Below, piece after piece: positions 17,900 through 27,900 of a stretch of DNA of 42,901 bases. Both the position numbers and the translations under genes were made by a program. The stretch lies in the NCBI GenBank assembly GCA_015207195.1, contig JADEXJ010000040.1, positions 1 through 42,901 of the forward strand, read 5' to 3'. How positions within the stretch are numbered: the stretch's first letter is position 1; every line of letters begins with the position of its first letter. Source of the DNA: Pleurocapsales cyanobacterium LEGE 10410. GTDB lineage: Bacteria; Cyanobacteriota; Cyanobacteriia; Cyanobacteriales; Xenococcaceae. A model generated the notes under the pieces. That model worked only from the letters and a program-made list of their open reading frames with translations, had not been told where the DNA came from and ran no database searches.

Positions 17900-18375
17900 C
17901 TAATACCGTTAGTGCCAAAATAAATCAATGGTTTTTAGGGCGCAATCGCCTGTTAACTATCAAACCAGCAGGAGCAATTCATCAAAGCAGTCGCCGAAAC
18001 ATTCTCAATCATGGTTTCTTTGCTCTGGGTTGTGCCTACGGGGGTTTAGATATTCTTTCGGCAATAGCCCAAAAAAAACAGCTAAGTTTTTTGCAAGAAT
18101 CCTGGAATTCTCTAAATTCAAAAGTCAAATATTACGAAGAGCAGGCGATCGCCTCGATCTCAGACAATAAGGCAACCTATCAGCAGCGGTTACAGCTTCG
18201 GGCAGAGACAATTAATTTAGCCCAACGCTGTAGTATGGCAGCAGTAATTGCTTCTAGTGGCACCGCTAACTATCTAGACTCTAGCGCAGGGCGAGTCTAT
18301 CGCGAAGCCTTATTGTTTAGTGTTTCAGGACAAACAACCGATGTGATGGTAGCCAGTATCAAGAACCTGTTATAG
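17899..18375 (+). pseudogene. C-terminal fragment of an acyl-CoA dehydrogenase
   Basis: The frame is open from the IS edge for 158 codons: FLGRNRLLTIKPAGAIHQSS, then NHGFFALGCAYGGLDILSAI, and at the end AGRVYREALLFSVSGQTTDV. This is the C-terminal helical domain of the cyanobacterial acyl-CoA dehydrogenase-like family; the R-x-YREAL-x-F-x-V-x-GQT segment is typical. The flavin-binding N-terminal two thirds are missing because the gene is cut at the inverted repeat of the IS. No start codon is suitably placed and it should be nonfunctional. Confidence 0.8.
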
Positions 18376-18426
18376 CAGTAATATTAGCTAGGAACTAAAG
18401 AACAGGGGAGCAGAGGGGTATGGGAA

Positions 18427-18485
18427 AGTAGCAAGTAGCCCTAAAGGACTTGGCTTCGCCATCGCAGTAGCAAGTAAAAAGTAGC
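18427..18485. repeat. AGTAGCA heptamer tract interrupted by a palindromic-repeat fragment
   Basis: AAGTAGCAAGTAG is followed by GCCCTAAAGGACTTGGCTTC and GCCATCGC, and then AGTAGCAAGTAAAAAGTAGC resumes. The core GCCCTAAAGGACT recurs in inverse orientation at 39560-39571, so it is a dispersed element placed inside a tandem repeat. Confidence 0.7.
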
Positions 18486-18498
18486 TCCTAATAACCGC

Positions 18499-18527
18499 GA
18501 ATGACAAATGACAAATGACAAATGACG
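18499..18527. repeat. Heptamer tandem repeat (AAATGAC)n
   Basis: GAATGAC is followed by three perfect AAATGAC units and then GAGC. The spacer between the dehydrogenase fragment and the porin terminator consists almost entirely of such short repeats. Confidence 0.85.
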
Positions 18528-18552
18528 AGCGATCGACAAACCTGTCAATCCT

Positions 18553-18591
18553 AAAAATAAAAAAACCACAGTCATATCAAACAACTGTGGT
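18553..18591 (-). terminator. Intrinsic terminator of the porin gene
   Basis: The stem is ACCACAGT (18565-18572) with ACTGTGGT (18584-18591) and an 11-base loop. Read on the minus strand it is followed by a T-rich tract (complement of AAAAATAAAAAAA). It lies 52 bases beyond the porin stop codon. Confidence 0.85.
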
Positions 18592-18642
18592 CTACAAAAT
18601 TATCGATCAACTCAAGCTGGACAATGCTTGAAGCTAGTTTTT

Positions 18643-20307
18643 CTAGAAAGTAAAGGTAGTTCTCAAAACACCAATGATGGCATCCTCTTCATCTTCGTTG
18701 CCGTTTGGAGAAATCAGATAGACAACACCAGGAGTAATCGAAATATTGTCATTGAACTGATACTTATACAAACCTTCAATGTGAATGGGAACATCATCGC
18801 TATCGGTAACTCCCTCAGCTGAAGTACTAGAACCCACATAAGGCTCTGCACCAACAAATAAAGCACCTAAGTTACCTTCTTTGCCAAGGTCGGGAAATGA
18901 TACCCCAAGTCCATAAGACCAAATTTCTGCTTCCCCAGCTTCAGCAGATGGTTGGGCATCGGTATACATACCAAAGGCATTAAGAGCAATTCGGTCATTA
19001 AACTGAAAAGCAGCTGCCACTCCATAAGAGTTTGTTGCTACTTTAGTATCAATACCAAAAGGTACACTGGCATTACCCGTGCCAACACCCAAGTCAAAGA
19101 TACCATTAGTACCTAAAAAGTTACCTTCGTCGTCTTGATCCTGAAAATCACCAAACTGACCCAGAACATAAGTCCCTGCTAGCTGAAGCTTATCATCCAA
19201 AAGACTTAGGGTAACCTGACCCAGTGCCGAGTATTCTTCGTTAATAAAACCGCCATCTTCTTCTTCAAAGGGGTTAGCAGAATCGCCACCAAAGTAACCA
19301 GCACTTACGGTTAGAAAATCTGTAGCTTCAAAGTTAAACCCAACACCAGCACCAGAAGCCAAACCAATTTTGTAGATCGGACTAGACTCAGCGAAGCTGG
19401 AAAGAGAACCAGTAGCACCAGTAAAGGAGTCTAAATAGGGGCTGAGAGAAGGAACAAAGTCAACCCATAGAGGAAAAGCTGCGGGTAGGTAAACATCTAT
19501 TTTTTCGCCGATGGGGAAATAGTAAGCCAACCAACCAAGACCGACATCGTTACCACTATCGGCAGTTTGATAGGTTAATGTACCAGTGTCTAGCGCGACA
19601 GGCTGCCCATCTACCCCTTCTGTTTGGAAACCATACCCAGCATTGGACGCGTCAATACGAGTGTACAGCGCATCTTCACCAAAGAAACTAGATACGAACG
19701 CTAGGCGGATTCTATCTTGGAAAACCGTTTCGTTGAAATCCGTGTTATTGAATTCACTACTAATACCAAAGACTGCTTCCCCTTCTAGTTTGGTAGTAGT
19801 AGAAAAAGCATTGTCTTCAAGAATTGCGGTACGGCTTTCAAGTTCATCAACGCGACCACCTATAGCAGCTAATTCTGCCTCAAACTCCTGAGACAAAACA
19901 GCTATTGTATCCAGGTCTTCGGAAGATACAGCACCCTGAGAGGCAATCAAACGCTCGATCTGATTTAAGCAAGAATTCAAGCCAGCAGCAAATTCATAGC
20001 GAGTCAAGGGCTGGCTTCCACGATAGGTTTGATTGGGGAAACCAACAATACAGCCGTAACGATCTACCAGACTACGTAATGCTTCATAAGCCCAGTCTGT
20101 CGGAGAAACATCTCGCAGTTGATTGACGTTAGTTACCTGATTTTGAGACTTGGATTTACCTTCCTGACTGTAGGTATCAATTTGATCTAAGATTTGGCTA
20201 TTGTCTGTGCCTGAAGTTGATTGAGCAGAAGCAGACAGTTGAAAACCGAACACCAAACCGACTACTGCTGGAGAAGCCAACAGTAGGTTACGAATTATTT
20301 TTGACAT
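18643..20307 (-). CDS. Iron uptake porin (SLH domain plus OprB beta-barrel)
   Basis: 554 residues from ATG at 20307; a GTG nine bases upstream is in frame, but AGGA of that segment better serves as ribosome site. Order: signal peptide (IIRNLLLASPAVVGLVFGFQ, cleavage after ASA-Q); SLH domain with LRDVSPTDWAYEALRSLVDR and TRYEFAAGLNSCL; a coiled coil (EFEAELAAIGGRVDELESRT); then a carbohydrate-selective-porin OprB type barrel ending in TTFTF with the terminal Phe of outer-membrane proteins. This is the standard cyanobacterial outer-membrane porin architecture (Slr1841/Slr1908 type). The SLH domain anchors to peptidoglycan and the barrel passes small solutes or iron. A dedicated terminator follows. 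Confidence 0.93.
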   Translation of the reverse strand: MSKIIRNLLLASPAVVGLVFGFQLSASAQSTSGTDNSQILDQIDTYSQEGKSKSQNQVTNVNQLRDVSPTDWAYEALRSLVDRYGCIVGFPNQTYRGSQPLTRYEFAAGLNSCLNQIERLIASQGAVSSEDLDTIAVLSQEFEAELAAIGGRVDELESRTAILEDNAFSTTTKLEGEAVFGISSEFNNTDFNETVFQDRIRLAFVSSFFGEDALYTRIDASNAGYGFQTEGVDGQPVALDTGTLTYQTADSGNDVGLGWLAYYFPIGEKIDVYLPAAFPLWVDFVPSLSPYLDSFTGATGSLSSFAESSPIYKIGLASGAGVGFNFEATDFLTVSAGYFGGDSANPFEEEDGGFINEEYSALGQVTLSLLDDKLQLAGTYVLGQFGDFQDQDDEGNFLGTNGIFDLGVGTGNASVPFGIDTKVATNSYGVAAAFQFNDRIALNAFGMYTDAQPSAEAGEAEIWSYGLGVSFPDLGKEGNLGALFVGAEPYVGSSTSAEGVTDSDDVPIHIEGLYKYQFNDNISITPGVVYLISPNGNEDEEDAIIGVLRTTFTF

Positions 20308-20486
20308 TTTCCTCACACCTGAAACAAGAAATAAAATCGCAGCAATTTGCGATCGCTTTATAGCTAGCTATCAGTTATAGCAAAGCTTTACGATATTAAC
20401 AACGATATTTTGTTTATTTTGTATCAGGAAACACATTAATTTTTATGTGTCAACGCTCACTAAAATTGCCCAGATTTGGCTGAAAT

Positions 20487-21959
20487 TCAACTGTTGACCC
20501 AGTTGACTAAAGTTCTAACAGGAAAACCCGTCGCCCCTTTGTTATTAACTCCACTAGGAGCATCGGACCAAACTGGACCTGCGACATCTAGATGCATCCA
20601 GGGAGTATCTTTGACAAACTGTTTGAGGAATAAAGCAGCGGTAATCGAACCACCAGGACGAGGTCCCGTGTTTTTCATATCGGCAATCTGAGATTTTAGA
20701 CCCTCAAAATATTTTTCTTCCATGGGTAACTGCCAAAATTTTTCTCCTGCTAAATTAGCAGCAGTTTTCATTTCTTCTGCTAGAGCATCATCAGTACTCC
20801 ACAAGCCAGCAATATTATTGCCCAAAGCAACGATACAAGCACCAGTCAGAGTAGCCAAGTCTACGATCGCATCTACCTCTAGTTTTTCGGCATATACCAA
20901 AGCGTCAGCCAGAGTCAATCGTCCTTCGGCATCGGTATTGTTTACTTCAATAGTCTTACCGTTGGAGGCTTTGAGAACATCCCCTGGGTGCATTGCTTTG
21001 CCACTAACCATGTTTTCCGTAGCAGCACAGATAAAGTGAACTTCTACATCTGGCTTGAGTTGAGCGATCGCCTTAGCTGCCCCTAGAGTTGCTGCACCGC
21101 CTCCCATGTCCATCTTCATGGTTTCAATTCCACTACCACTTCCTTTAAGGTTTAGTCCACCAGAATCGAAAGTGACGCTTTTACCGACAATTGCCAGCTT
21201 CCGCTTAGCTGTCTTTGCTGGTTTATAGGTCAAGTGAATAAATTTGGGTGGAATGTCTGAAGCCTGTCCCACTCCCAAGTATGCGCCCATACCGTGTTCA
21301 AACTGTTCGCAGTCTGCCTGTTCGAGAATTTTAACTTCCAAGCCATATTCTTGGGCTAGCTGTTGGGCGGTTTGCGCCATAGTTACGGGAGTCACTTCGT
21401 TAGCGGGGGCATTGACCAATTCTCTGGCAAAAATTACTCCCTCGGCAATGGTTTGTCCTTTAGCGATCGCTTGTTCCTGTCCCGACAAACCAATTAGTTC
21501 GACTGTTTCTAGTTTGGGTTCTTTGTCTTCTGGTTCGGACTTAAAGCGGTTGTCTTGGTGAAGAGCCAAAATAATTGCTTCGGTCATTGCTTGGGCGATC
21601 GTCTCAGCTGATTCTGAGCCGACAGGCAAACTAATTCCCACAGTTTTTTCTTTCTTAACCATGCGGGCGATCGCTGCTGCTGCACTACGCCAACTGTCTA
21701 GGTTCAATTCTTCAATCTTACCCAAGCCTACTAAAGCAATTTTACGCAGGGAGCTTTTTCCTCCTACACGGCTAGAAATAATAGTACTAGGCTTGCCTTC
21801 AAATTCTTCATCGGCAATTAGCTCGGAGATTGTACCTGCCAGCTTCTCGTCTAATTTAGCTAAATCTTCCGCTAGTTCAGTTTCTCCTTCAAAAATTCCG
21901 ACGGCGAGTAAGTCACCAGTCCAATTTGATAGTGCGGTATCGGTTGCTGTAATCTGCAT
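20487..21959 (-). CDS. pepA: Leucyl aminopeptidase (M17 family)
   Basis: 490 residues from ATG at 21959 ([13 protein letters not shown]). An in-frame upstream extension of 32 codons exists, but its sequence is not family-like. Catalytic and metal-binding features are all visible: [14 protein letters not shown] (about 259-272, Lys and Asp ligands), MDMGGGAA (283-290), and the signature NTDAEGRL (341-348). The N-terminal macro-like domain spans residues 1-170. It is a cytoplasmic di-metal exopeptidase that removes N-terminal residues, forming a hexamer in the family. The stop codon lies 180 bases upstream of the porin start on the same strand, so it is transcribed separately or after the porin only by distant coupling. 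Confidence 0.95.
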   Translation of the reverse strand: MQITATDTALSNWTGDLLAVGIFEGETELAEDLAKLDEKLAGTISELIADEEFEGKPSTIISSRVGGKSSLRKIALVGLGKIEELNLDSWRSAAAAIARMVKKEKTVGISLPVGSESAETIAQAMTEAIILALHQDNRFKSEPEDKEPKLETVELIGLSGQEQAIAKGQTIAEGVIFARELVNAPANEVTPVTMAQTAQQLAQEYGLEVKILEQADCEQFEHGMGAYLGVGQASDIPPKFIHLTYKPAKTAKRKLAIVGKSVTFDSGGLNLKGSGSGIETMKMDMGGGAATLGAAKAIAQLKPDVEVHFICAATENMVSGKAMHPGDVLKASNGKTIEVNNTDAEGRLTLADALVYAEKLEVDAIVDLATLTGACIVALGNNIAGLWSTDDALAEEMKTAANLAGEKFWQLPMEEKYFEGLKSQIADMKNTGPRPGGSITAALFLKQFVKDTPWMHLDVAGPVWSDAPSGVNNKGATGFPVRTLVNWVNS

Positions 21960-22328
21960 CCCTATATAATCAATCCTTGATGTAAAGTAACTATCACTCA
22001 GTTTATCTATATAGCAATCTACTACACAACTAAAGACCAACTCTTCGCCAACCACAGACAGTATTCACGACAACTCATGGTGAAATATAGCCGTACCAGA
22101 TCAGATGGAGACAAATCAAAAAAATGGCTTGAAAGTAGCAGGTAGCCTTCGTGCGATCAAACAAGCAAAGGAAGCAACGCAAATATCTAACTCTCTTAAC
22201 CTAAAAAGGTGTTTTTACGGTTGCTCATCTCTTTTTTCGGTGACTAAAATTTGGAGGTAGATCGTGTGATTGAATGATTTTGATCGGGCGATCGCCGTTT
22301 TCAAATAATCGTGTGACAATTTTTGGTG
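21960..22328. other. Divergent spacer between pepA and the pentapeptide gene
   Basis: 369 bases without a supportable gene. It should contain both divergent promoters. A HIP1-type GGCGATCGCC lies at about 22287, and no clear hairpin or conserved operator is seen. The minus-strand open frames here overlap the start of the next gene and look like shadows. Confidence 0.5.
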
Positions 22329-23252
22329 ATGATGAACCACTCTCTGCCTCATAATTCCCAAGCATCGTTCGGCAAGAGAAAACCATTGGGTCAGCTTTTG
22401 AGTGAAGCTGGTTTGATTTCGGCACAGCAAATTGAAATTGCTTTACGAGAACAGGCAGAAATTCCCGATCGGAAAATTGGTGAAATCATGGCACTACGAG
22501 GTTGGCTCAAGCAAAAAACTGCCGATTTTTTTGTAGAGCAATGGCACGATCTTGTAAAACAAGAACAGAAATATCCGTTAATACATTATCTGCAACAAGC
22601 TGCATTGCTAGATAAAGATCAGATCGACTTTGTTTTAAAACAGCGCAACAACAGCCCAGAGAAACTCAGATTTCATCATATAGCAGTAAAACACGGTCTA
22701 ATCAAGCAACAAACCGTTGATTTTTTTATTAAAAATTTATTGGGTTCTGTCAAAAGCAAGAATTCCAGCAAATCTACCACTACACCTTATGATTTGTTAA
22801 AAAACTACGTTCGGGGAGAAACCGATTTTCAAGGAGCTAAGTTGGCAAGAATTAAGCTCAATCATGTAACCCTAAAAGGGATTAATCTCAATAATTCTGA
22901 TTTGACGGAGGCAGAATTAAAACAGGCTAACTTGAGTAATTCATCCTTCAAATTTGCCGACCTCACCAACGCCAATTTGGAAAAAGCAATTTTAAATGAC
23001 GTGGATTTTGAATATGCTCGTTTAGAACGAGTCAATCTGACCGATGCTCATTTGGAAGGAGCTAATTTTAAACAAGCCGACCTCAGACAAGCTGACCTCA
23101 GACATGGCTACTTAGTCAAAGTTTGCTTTCAAGGAGCAGATCTACGTAATACTAGGCTCAAGGGAGCTAATCTTCAGGATGCTTGCTACGACCTTGAGAC
23201 TTCTTTCGATGCAAATTTTGATCCAGCCCAAATGGGAATGAAACTGGTTTGA
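22329..23252 (+). CDS. Pentapeptide-repeat protein with N-terminal two-helix repeats
   Basis: 307 residues from ATG at 22329 (a second ATG follows immediately). The N-terminal half has two copies of a helical module: LGQLLSEAGLISAQQIEIAL...KIGEIMALRGWLKQKTADFF, and then LIHYLQQAALLDKDQIDFVL...RFHHIAVKHGLIKQQTVDFF. It resembles the MshEN/GspE-N-like modules found in cyanobacterial proteins. From about residue 165 there are roughly 24 A(D/N)LxX pentapeptides (for example ANLSNSSFKFADLTNANLEK), which form a right-handed quadrilateral beta helix. It is probably cytoplasmic; the function is not known. It stands alone, divergent from pepA. Confidence 0.88.
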   Translation: MMNHSLPHNSQASFGKRKPLGQLLSEAGLISAQQIEIALREQAEIPDRKIGEIMALRGWLKQKTADFFVEQWHDLVKQEQKYPLIHYLQQAALLDKDQIDFVLKQRNNSPEKLRFHHIAVKHGLIKQQTVDFFIKNLLGSVKSKNSSKSTTTPYDLLKNYVRGETDFQGAKLARIKLNHVTLKGINLNNSDLTEAELKQANLSNSSFKFADLTNANLEKAILNDVDFEYARLERVNLTDAHLEGANFKQADLRQADLRHGYLVKVCFQGADLRNTRLKGANLQDACYDLETSFDANFDPAQMGMKLV

Positions 23253-23329
23253 TTTGTGTTTAATTTGTCTAATTGTCCGAGTTTGATTCTGAGGCTCGAA
23301 GCAGATTTTAGCTGTCCGAACTATAGCCG

Positions 23330-23710
23330 TTAGCTAAACTGAATATTTAGGTCGGGACGAAGAGCCTGTGCATGACCTAGATAACGGTGGACAATTGCCG
23401 ATTGAGGAACAGATGTATTGATCTGAATTAAAATTCTAATGCAGCGTTTGAGACTGCCACTGACGTGCATTTGTTGTAAATCAATTAGGGGAACATAGTT
23501 CCAGCCAGGACGTTTTCTGGCAACAGCAGCAGGAAATATAGCATCAAGGTCTTTAGTGATAGTAAAAAATACGGAAACTATGTCTTCAGGTTGAAATTTG
23601 TTGTGGGCTTCAATTTCACCTATTAATTCATTGACTGCTTTGGTGATTGCGTCCTTGGTATTTTCTGGAACGGTGATTGCTCCACGAATGCCCCGTACTT
23701 TCCACTCCAC
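23330..23710 (-). CDS. aroH: Chorismate mutase (AroH class)
   Basis: 126 residues, full length for the monofunctional AroH-class enzyme that converts chorismate to prephenate in Phe/Tyr synthesis. Recognisable features: VRGIRGAITVPENTKDAI with the active-site Arg near the start, FFTITKDLDAIFPAAVAR, KRPGWNYVPLIDLQQMHV, and the C-terminal IVHRYLGHAQALRPDL. It is cytoplasmic and trimeric in the family. The neighbour upstream on the same strand is sppA's end after a gap of 111 bases; there is no obvious functional link. Confidence 0.94.
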   Translation of the reverse strand: MEWKVRGIRGAITVPENTKDAITKAVNELIGEIEAHNKFQPEDIVSVFFTITKDLDAIFPAAVARKRPGWNYVPLIDLQQMHVSGSLKRCIRILIQINTSVPQSAIVHRYLGHAQALRPDLNIQFS

Positions 23711-23821
23711 TATTTTTTTTCTCCCCTAATTTTGTTGATTGATTTACATCACACCATTATTGCAGAGATAACTCAATTGGTCGAAACCCAACCGAGCATT
23801 GTCTAATGAATAAATGTTTGT

Positions 23822-24646
23822 TTAGGGACGGTATAACCATAGTGGCAAACCATTGGTAGCTAGGTCAAATTGTATTAAATCGATCGCCTTGCCAATACCA
23901 GTTTCAGTTTGACTTCTGCCAGGAATAAAGCGGTTGATGAAGGGTTTTGGTTCTTCAATATTGAAGCATTCGGTTTTATCTGGATCTAATCCTGCTAACT
24001 GGGCTGCCCAACGTCGAGCATCTTCCTCTGTCCCCAAGCGGTCTACTAGACCAAGTTCTAACGCCTGTTCTCCCGTAAACACTCGACCATCGGCAAAGGT
24101 TCTGACTATCTCTTCATCTAAATTGCGTCCCTTAGCTACAGTAGAGACAAACTGACCATAGCTTACATCGATCAACTGCTGTAAAATATGCTCTTCTTCT
24201 TCGGTTAATTGGCGATCGAAAGCCAGTATATCTTTATAAGGACCAGACTTGACTACTTTAAAAGAAACTCCTACCTTATCTAACAAGCGTTCTAGATTAT
24301 TACCCCGCAAAATTACGCCAATACTTCCTGTAATCGTGCCTGGATTTGAAACAATGTGCTTGGCACCCACGCCAATATAAACTCCTCCTGAAGCAGAGAT
24401 ATTACCAAAGCTGGCAACTACTTTGACATCTTTTTCTGACTGTAATCGTTGAAGGGCGGTAAAGATTTCGTGAGAGTCAGCTACCGTTCCGCCAGGAGAG
24501 TCAATCCGCAGTAGTAGAGCGGGAAACTTCTTTTCTTCAATAATTTTAAAAGCTTTCAATACTTGTTTGCGAGTTTCCGAAGCGATCGCACCAGTAATTT
24601 CAATTCGCGCAATTTGTTTTTTAGTTTTATTAAACGGCCAAATCAT
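23822..24646 (-). CDS. sppA: Signal peptide peptidase SppA, short form
   Basis: 274 residues, S49 family. The catalytic Ser/Lys dyad is visible: Ser86 in ASFGNISASGGVYIGVG and Lys138 in KSGPYKDILA, 52 residues apart as in the short bacillary SppA. LLRIDSPGGTVADSHE is the family's substrate-groove motif. There is no strong N-terminal membrane helix (MIWPFNKTKKQIARIEI), as in some cyanobacterial SppA proteins; association with the membrane face is inferred. Likely role: degrading cleaved signal peptides and, in cyanobacteria, helping acclimation of light-harvesting antennae (SppA1 literature, different length). Confidence 0.92.
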   Translation of the reverse strand: MIWPFNKTKKQIARIEITGAIASETRKQVLKAFKIIEEKKFPALLLRIDSPGGTVADSHEIFTALQRLQSEKDVKVVASFGNISASGGVYIGVGAKHIVSNPGTITGSIGVILRGNNLERLLDKVGVSFKVVKSGPYKDILAFDRQLTEEEEHILQQLIDVSYGQFVSTVAKGRNLDEEIVRTFADGRVFTGEQALELGLVDRLGTEEDARRWAAQLAGLDPDKTECFNIEEPKPFINRFIPGRSQTETGIGKAIDLIQFDLATNGLPLWLYRP

Positions 24647-24825
24647 TAAAAGTTATCTGTATATTAGATTTAAGTTAAAAAGTACAACACCTCTTTAATG
24701 AATTTTAACAGTTGTGGTCATCAATCGGCTTTTTCTTGTCTTTTATCTGCTCGTGTGGAGAATTGTCAGCCAGATAATACTGTAGAACGCCACTATATTT
24801 TATTTAAAGAGCAAATTTAACAAGT

Positions 24826-24860
24826 AAAAAGTCCATACCGACATATATTGGCATGGACTA
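24826..24860 (-). terminator. Probable terminator of the RND efflux operon
   Basis: The stem is AGTCCAT (24830-24836) with ATGGACT (24853-24859), extended by CC/GG past one mismatch. Read on the minus strand it is followed by TTTTTAC. It lies about 50 bases after the permease stop. Confidence 0.7.
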
Positions 24861-24910
24861 TGATGTTGCTTGATTGATAATCACACTAAAGAAAACTAGA
24901 GAAACAGCGT

Positions 24911-27900
24911 TTAGGGATTTTGACCAGACCCATCGAGTTTGTATTGAGCTAGTTCGATCTCAGATTCCTTTTTAGCTGTAGTGCGAGTAGATTGATTTTT
25001 GTCTTTGCTTCCCGAACCTCCCGAACCTTTATCGTCTTTTACTAAGGATTCGAGACTTTTGATCATGATATAGAGGGAAGGAACTATGAATAGAGTAAGG
25101 GCGGTGGCAAAGAGCATTCCCCCAAACACCGCCGTTCCCAACGACCAACGACTAGATGCACCCGCCGCCGTAGCTATTACCAAGGGATAGAAACCAACCA
25201 AACTAGAGATGGCGGTCATGAGAATTGGTCGAAAACGTTCTTGACCTGCCTTAATTGCTGCCCTAACGGTATTTAGTCCCTGTTCTTTGAGCTGGTTGGC
25301 ATATTCGACGATCAGAATGGCATTTTTGCTAGCTAGTCCGATCAGCATTACTAGACCAACCTGAACGTAAACATCATTATTAATCACGGGCCAAATACTA
25401 CCTGCCTGGAGCAGATTTGCTCGTAACCAGATGGCAGCGATCGCACCTAATACCGCCAGAGGTACGGTAAGCATGATGATAATCGGATCGACATAGCTTT
25501 CATATTGAGCAGCCAAGACCAAAAACGCCATCAATAAGCCTAAGCCAAAGATAATTGCCGATTGTCCTCCCGCAGATTTTTCTTCTAAAGCCGTCCCCGT
25601 CCACTCATAGCCTAAGCTGGCTGGTAAGACTTGGGCTGCTACTTCTTCCATTGCAGTAATTGCCTGACCCGTACTGTAGCCAGGGGCGGGAGAACCCTGA
25701 ATCTTAATCGAACGGAACAGATTGTAGTGGGTAATGGTTTGTGGTCCCGTAAATTCTTTTAACCGAACCAAAGTACCCAGAGAAACTAATTCGCCACTTT
25801 GGGAACGAACATAAAGCTGATTGATGTCTTGGGGATTGGAGCGAAATTCACCGTCTGCCTGGACATAAACCCGATATTGTCTTTGCCCCAATACGAAGTC
25901 ATTAACATATCTCGAACCGAGGTAAGACTGAAGATTGGCAAAAACATCGTCAATTTCGATTCCCAAAGCCTTAGCGCGATCGCGATTTACTTCTACTTCA
26001 ATTTGGGGAGTATTAGCTGCAAACTGGGTAAAGGCTGCGCCAATTTCTGGTCTTTCGTTAGCAGCAGCAATCATTTTGTTGGCATTTTCTACCAGTACCG
26101 AGATCGGCAACCCGCGACGATCCTGTAGCTGAAATTCAAACCCGCCGAAGGTACTCAAACCCCTGACTGGCGGGGCATTGACCGCAAAAGCTCTTGCCCC
26201 CGTGATGCTTTGGAATGAACCATTGAGGCGACCGAGAACCGCATAAATTGACTGGTCTTCATCGGGTCTTTCGTCCCAAGGCTTGAGCTTGCCAAAGACA
26301 AACCCCCGACTGCTGCCGTTACCCTCAAAACCAAAGCCACTCAGAGCAAAATAGCTCTCGATTTCCTCAACTTGACCGATTTTATCCCCTACCTGCTCCA
26401 TTATTTCCTGAGTATAGTTTAAAGAAACTCCATCGGGGGCTTGAACGATGGTAAAGAAATAACCTTGGTCTTCTTCGGGAATAAAGCCTGTCGGAACTGA
26501 GGTATACAAGAAATAGGTAAACAAAATTAGGGCGGTGAAGCCAGCTAAAACAAAAGGACGAACAAACTTTTTGGTCAGAAAAGTAATAGCCTGGGTATAG
26601 CGAGTGGTAATCCAATTAAAAACCTGGTTGAACTTGCTAAAAAACTTGCCCAAAATGCCCCTTCTTTCTTTGGCAGGGCGTAACAAAATACCCGCCATCG
26701 TGGGCGAAAAAGTCAGAGCGTTAAAAGTAGACAGGGCGATCGCAAACACAATCGTCAGGGCAAACTGTTTAAAAATTACCCCAGTCGAACCAGGAAAGAA
26801 AGACACGGGAATAAATACCGCAGCTAATACCAAGGATGTAGCAATTACCGCCCCACTCAACTCGTTCATGGTGTCAACCGCTGCAATACGGGGTTTCATT
26901 CCTCGCTCGACTTTGGTAGCGATCGCTTCAACTACTACAATTCCATCGTCTACCACCAACCCAGTAGAAAGCACCATGGCAAACAGCGTTAGGGTATTGA
27001 TTTGGAAGCCAAAGACATTGAGGAAGGCAAAAGCACCGATTAAAGATACGGGAATGGCGATCGCGGGAATCACCGTAGTTCTCCAGTCCTGCAAAAAGAT
27101 AAAAATAATTAAAACTACCAGCAAAATTGCCTGGATTAAAGTTTTAATCACCTCCGTCATCGATACCTGGACAAATTCAGTCGTATCTAAGGCGATTTGA
27201 TAATTCATTCCTGGAGGAAAGTTGGCTGATAGTTCGGCGATCGTTTCTTTGACCGCGCTGCCAACTTCTAGGGCATTACTACCTGGAAGCTGAAACACCC
27301 CCATCCCCACCGCAGGATTCCCCTTGAATTTTGCTGAGGTATCATAATTTTCTGCTCCTAACTCCGCACGTCCAACGTCTCTTAGCTTGATTAAATTACC
27401 GCTTTCTCCTGTACCCACTACCAAATTGGCGAATTCTTCGGCACTTCTCAATCTACCGGTCGCCCGCAGGGTAAATTCAAATCTTTGGTCGCTATTGGTA
27501 GGCTGTCTACCAATGCTGCCCGCACCTACCTGAATATTTTGTTCTTGTAGAGCATCTACTACATCCTGCGCACTCAGATTACGAGCTGCCAAAGCGTCGG
27601 GGTCGAGCCAGAGACGCATGGCGTATTTTCTTTCGCCAAAAATAATCGCCCGTCCTACGCCATCAATTCTTTTAACCTGGTCTACTAGATAAAGATCGAG
27701 ATAATTACTCAAAAAGAGGTCGTCGAGTTCCCCAGTATCCGAATAAAAAGCAATCCCCAGCAATAAGTCTGGGGAGGATTTCTGTACCGTTACTCCAGTC
27801 TGCTGTACGACTCCTGGCAGCTGCGGTTCTGATAGAGCGACCCTGTTTTGCACGTTGACCTGAGCAATATTGCGGTCGGTGTTGGGGGGGAAAGAAACCG

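Noticed and set aside
16525-17903. ATAA/CTAA as a target-site duplication of the IS
   Set aside because: One mismatch in four bases, and the left copy does not fit the YTAR preference; with unrelated genes on each side a rearrangement is more likely.
17899-17935. Reading the right flank of the IS as the upstream part of the tail-assembly gene (minus strand, in frame with LFLPDL)
   Set aside because: The minus-strand frame meets a stop within about ten codons, and the same DNA is clearly acyl-CoA dehydrogenase on the plus strand.
22215-22430. Minus-strand frames overlapping the start of the pentapeptide gene
   Set aside because: They overlap a well-supported gene on the other strand and have no family features.
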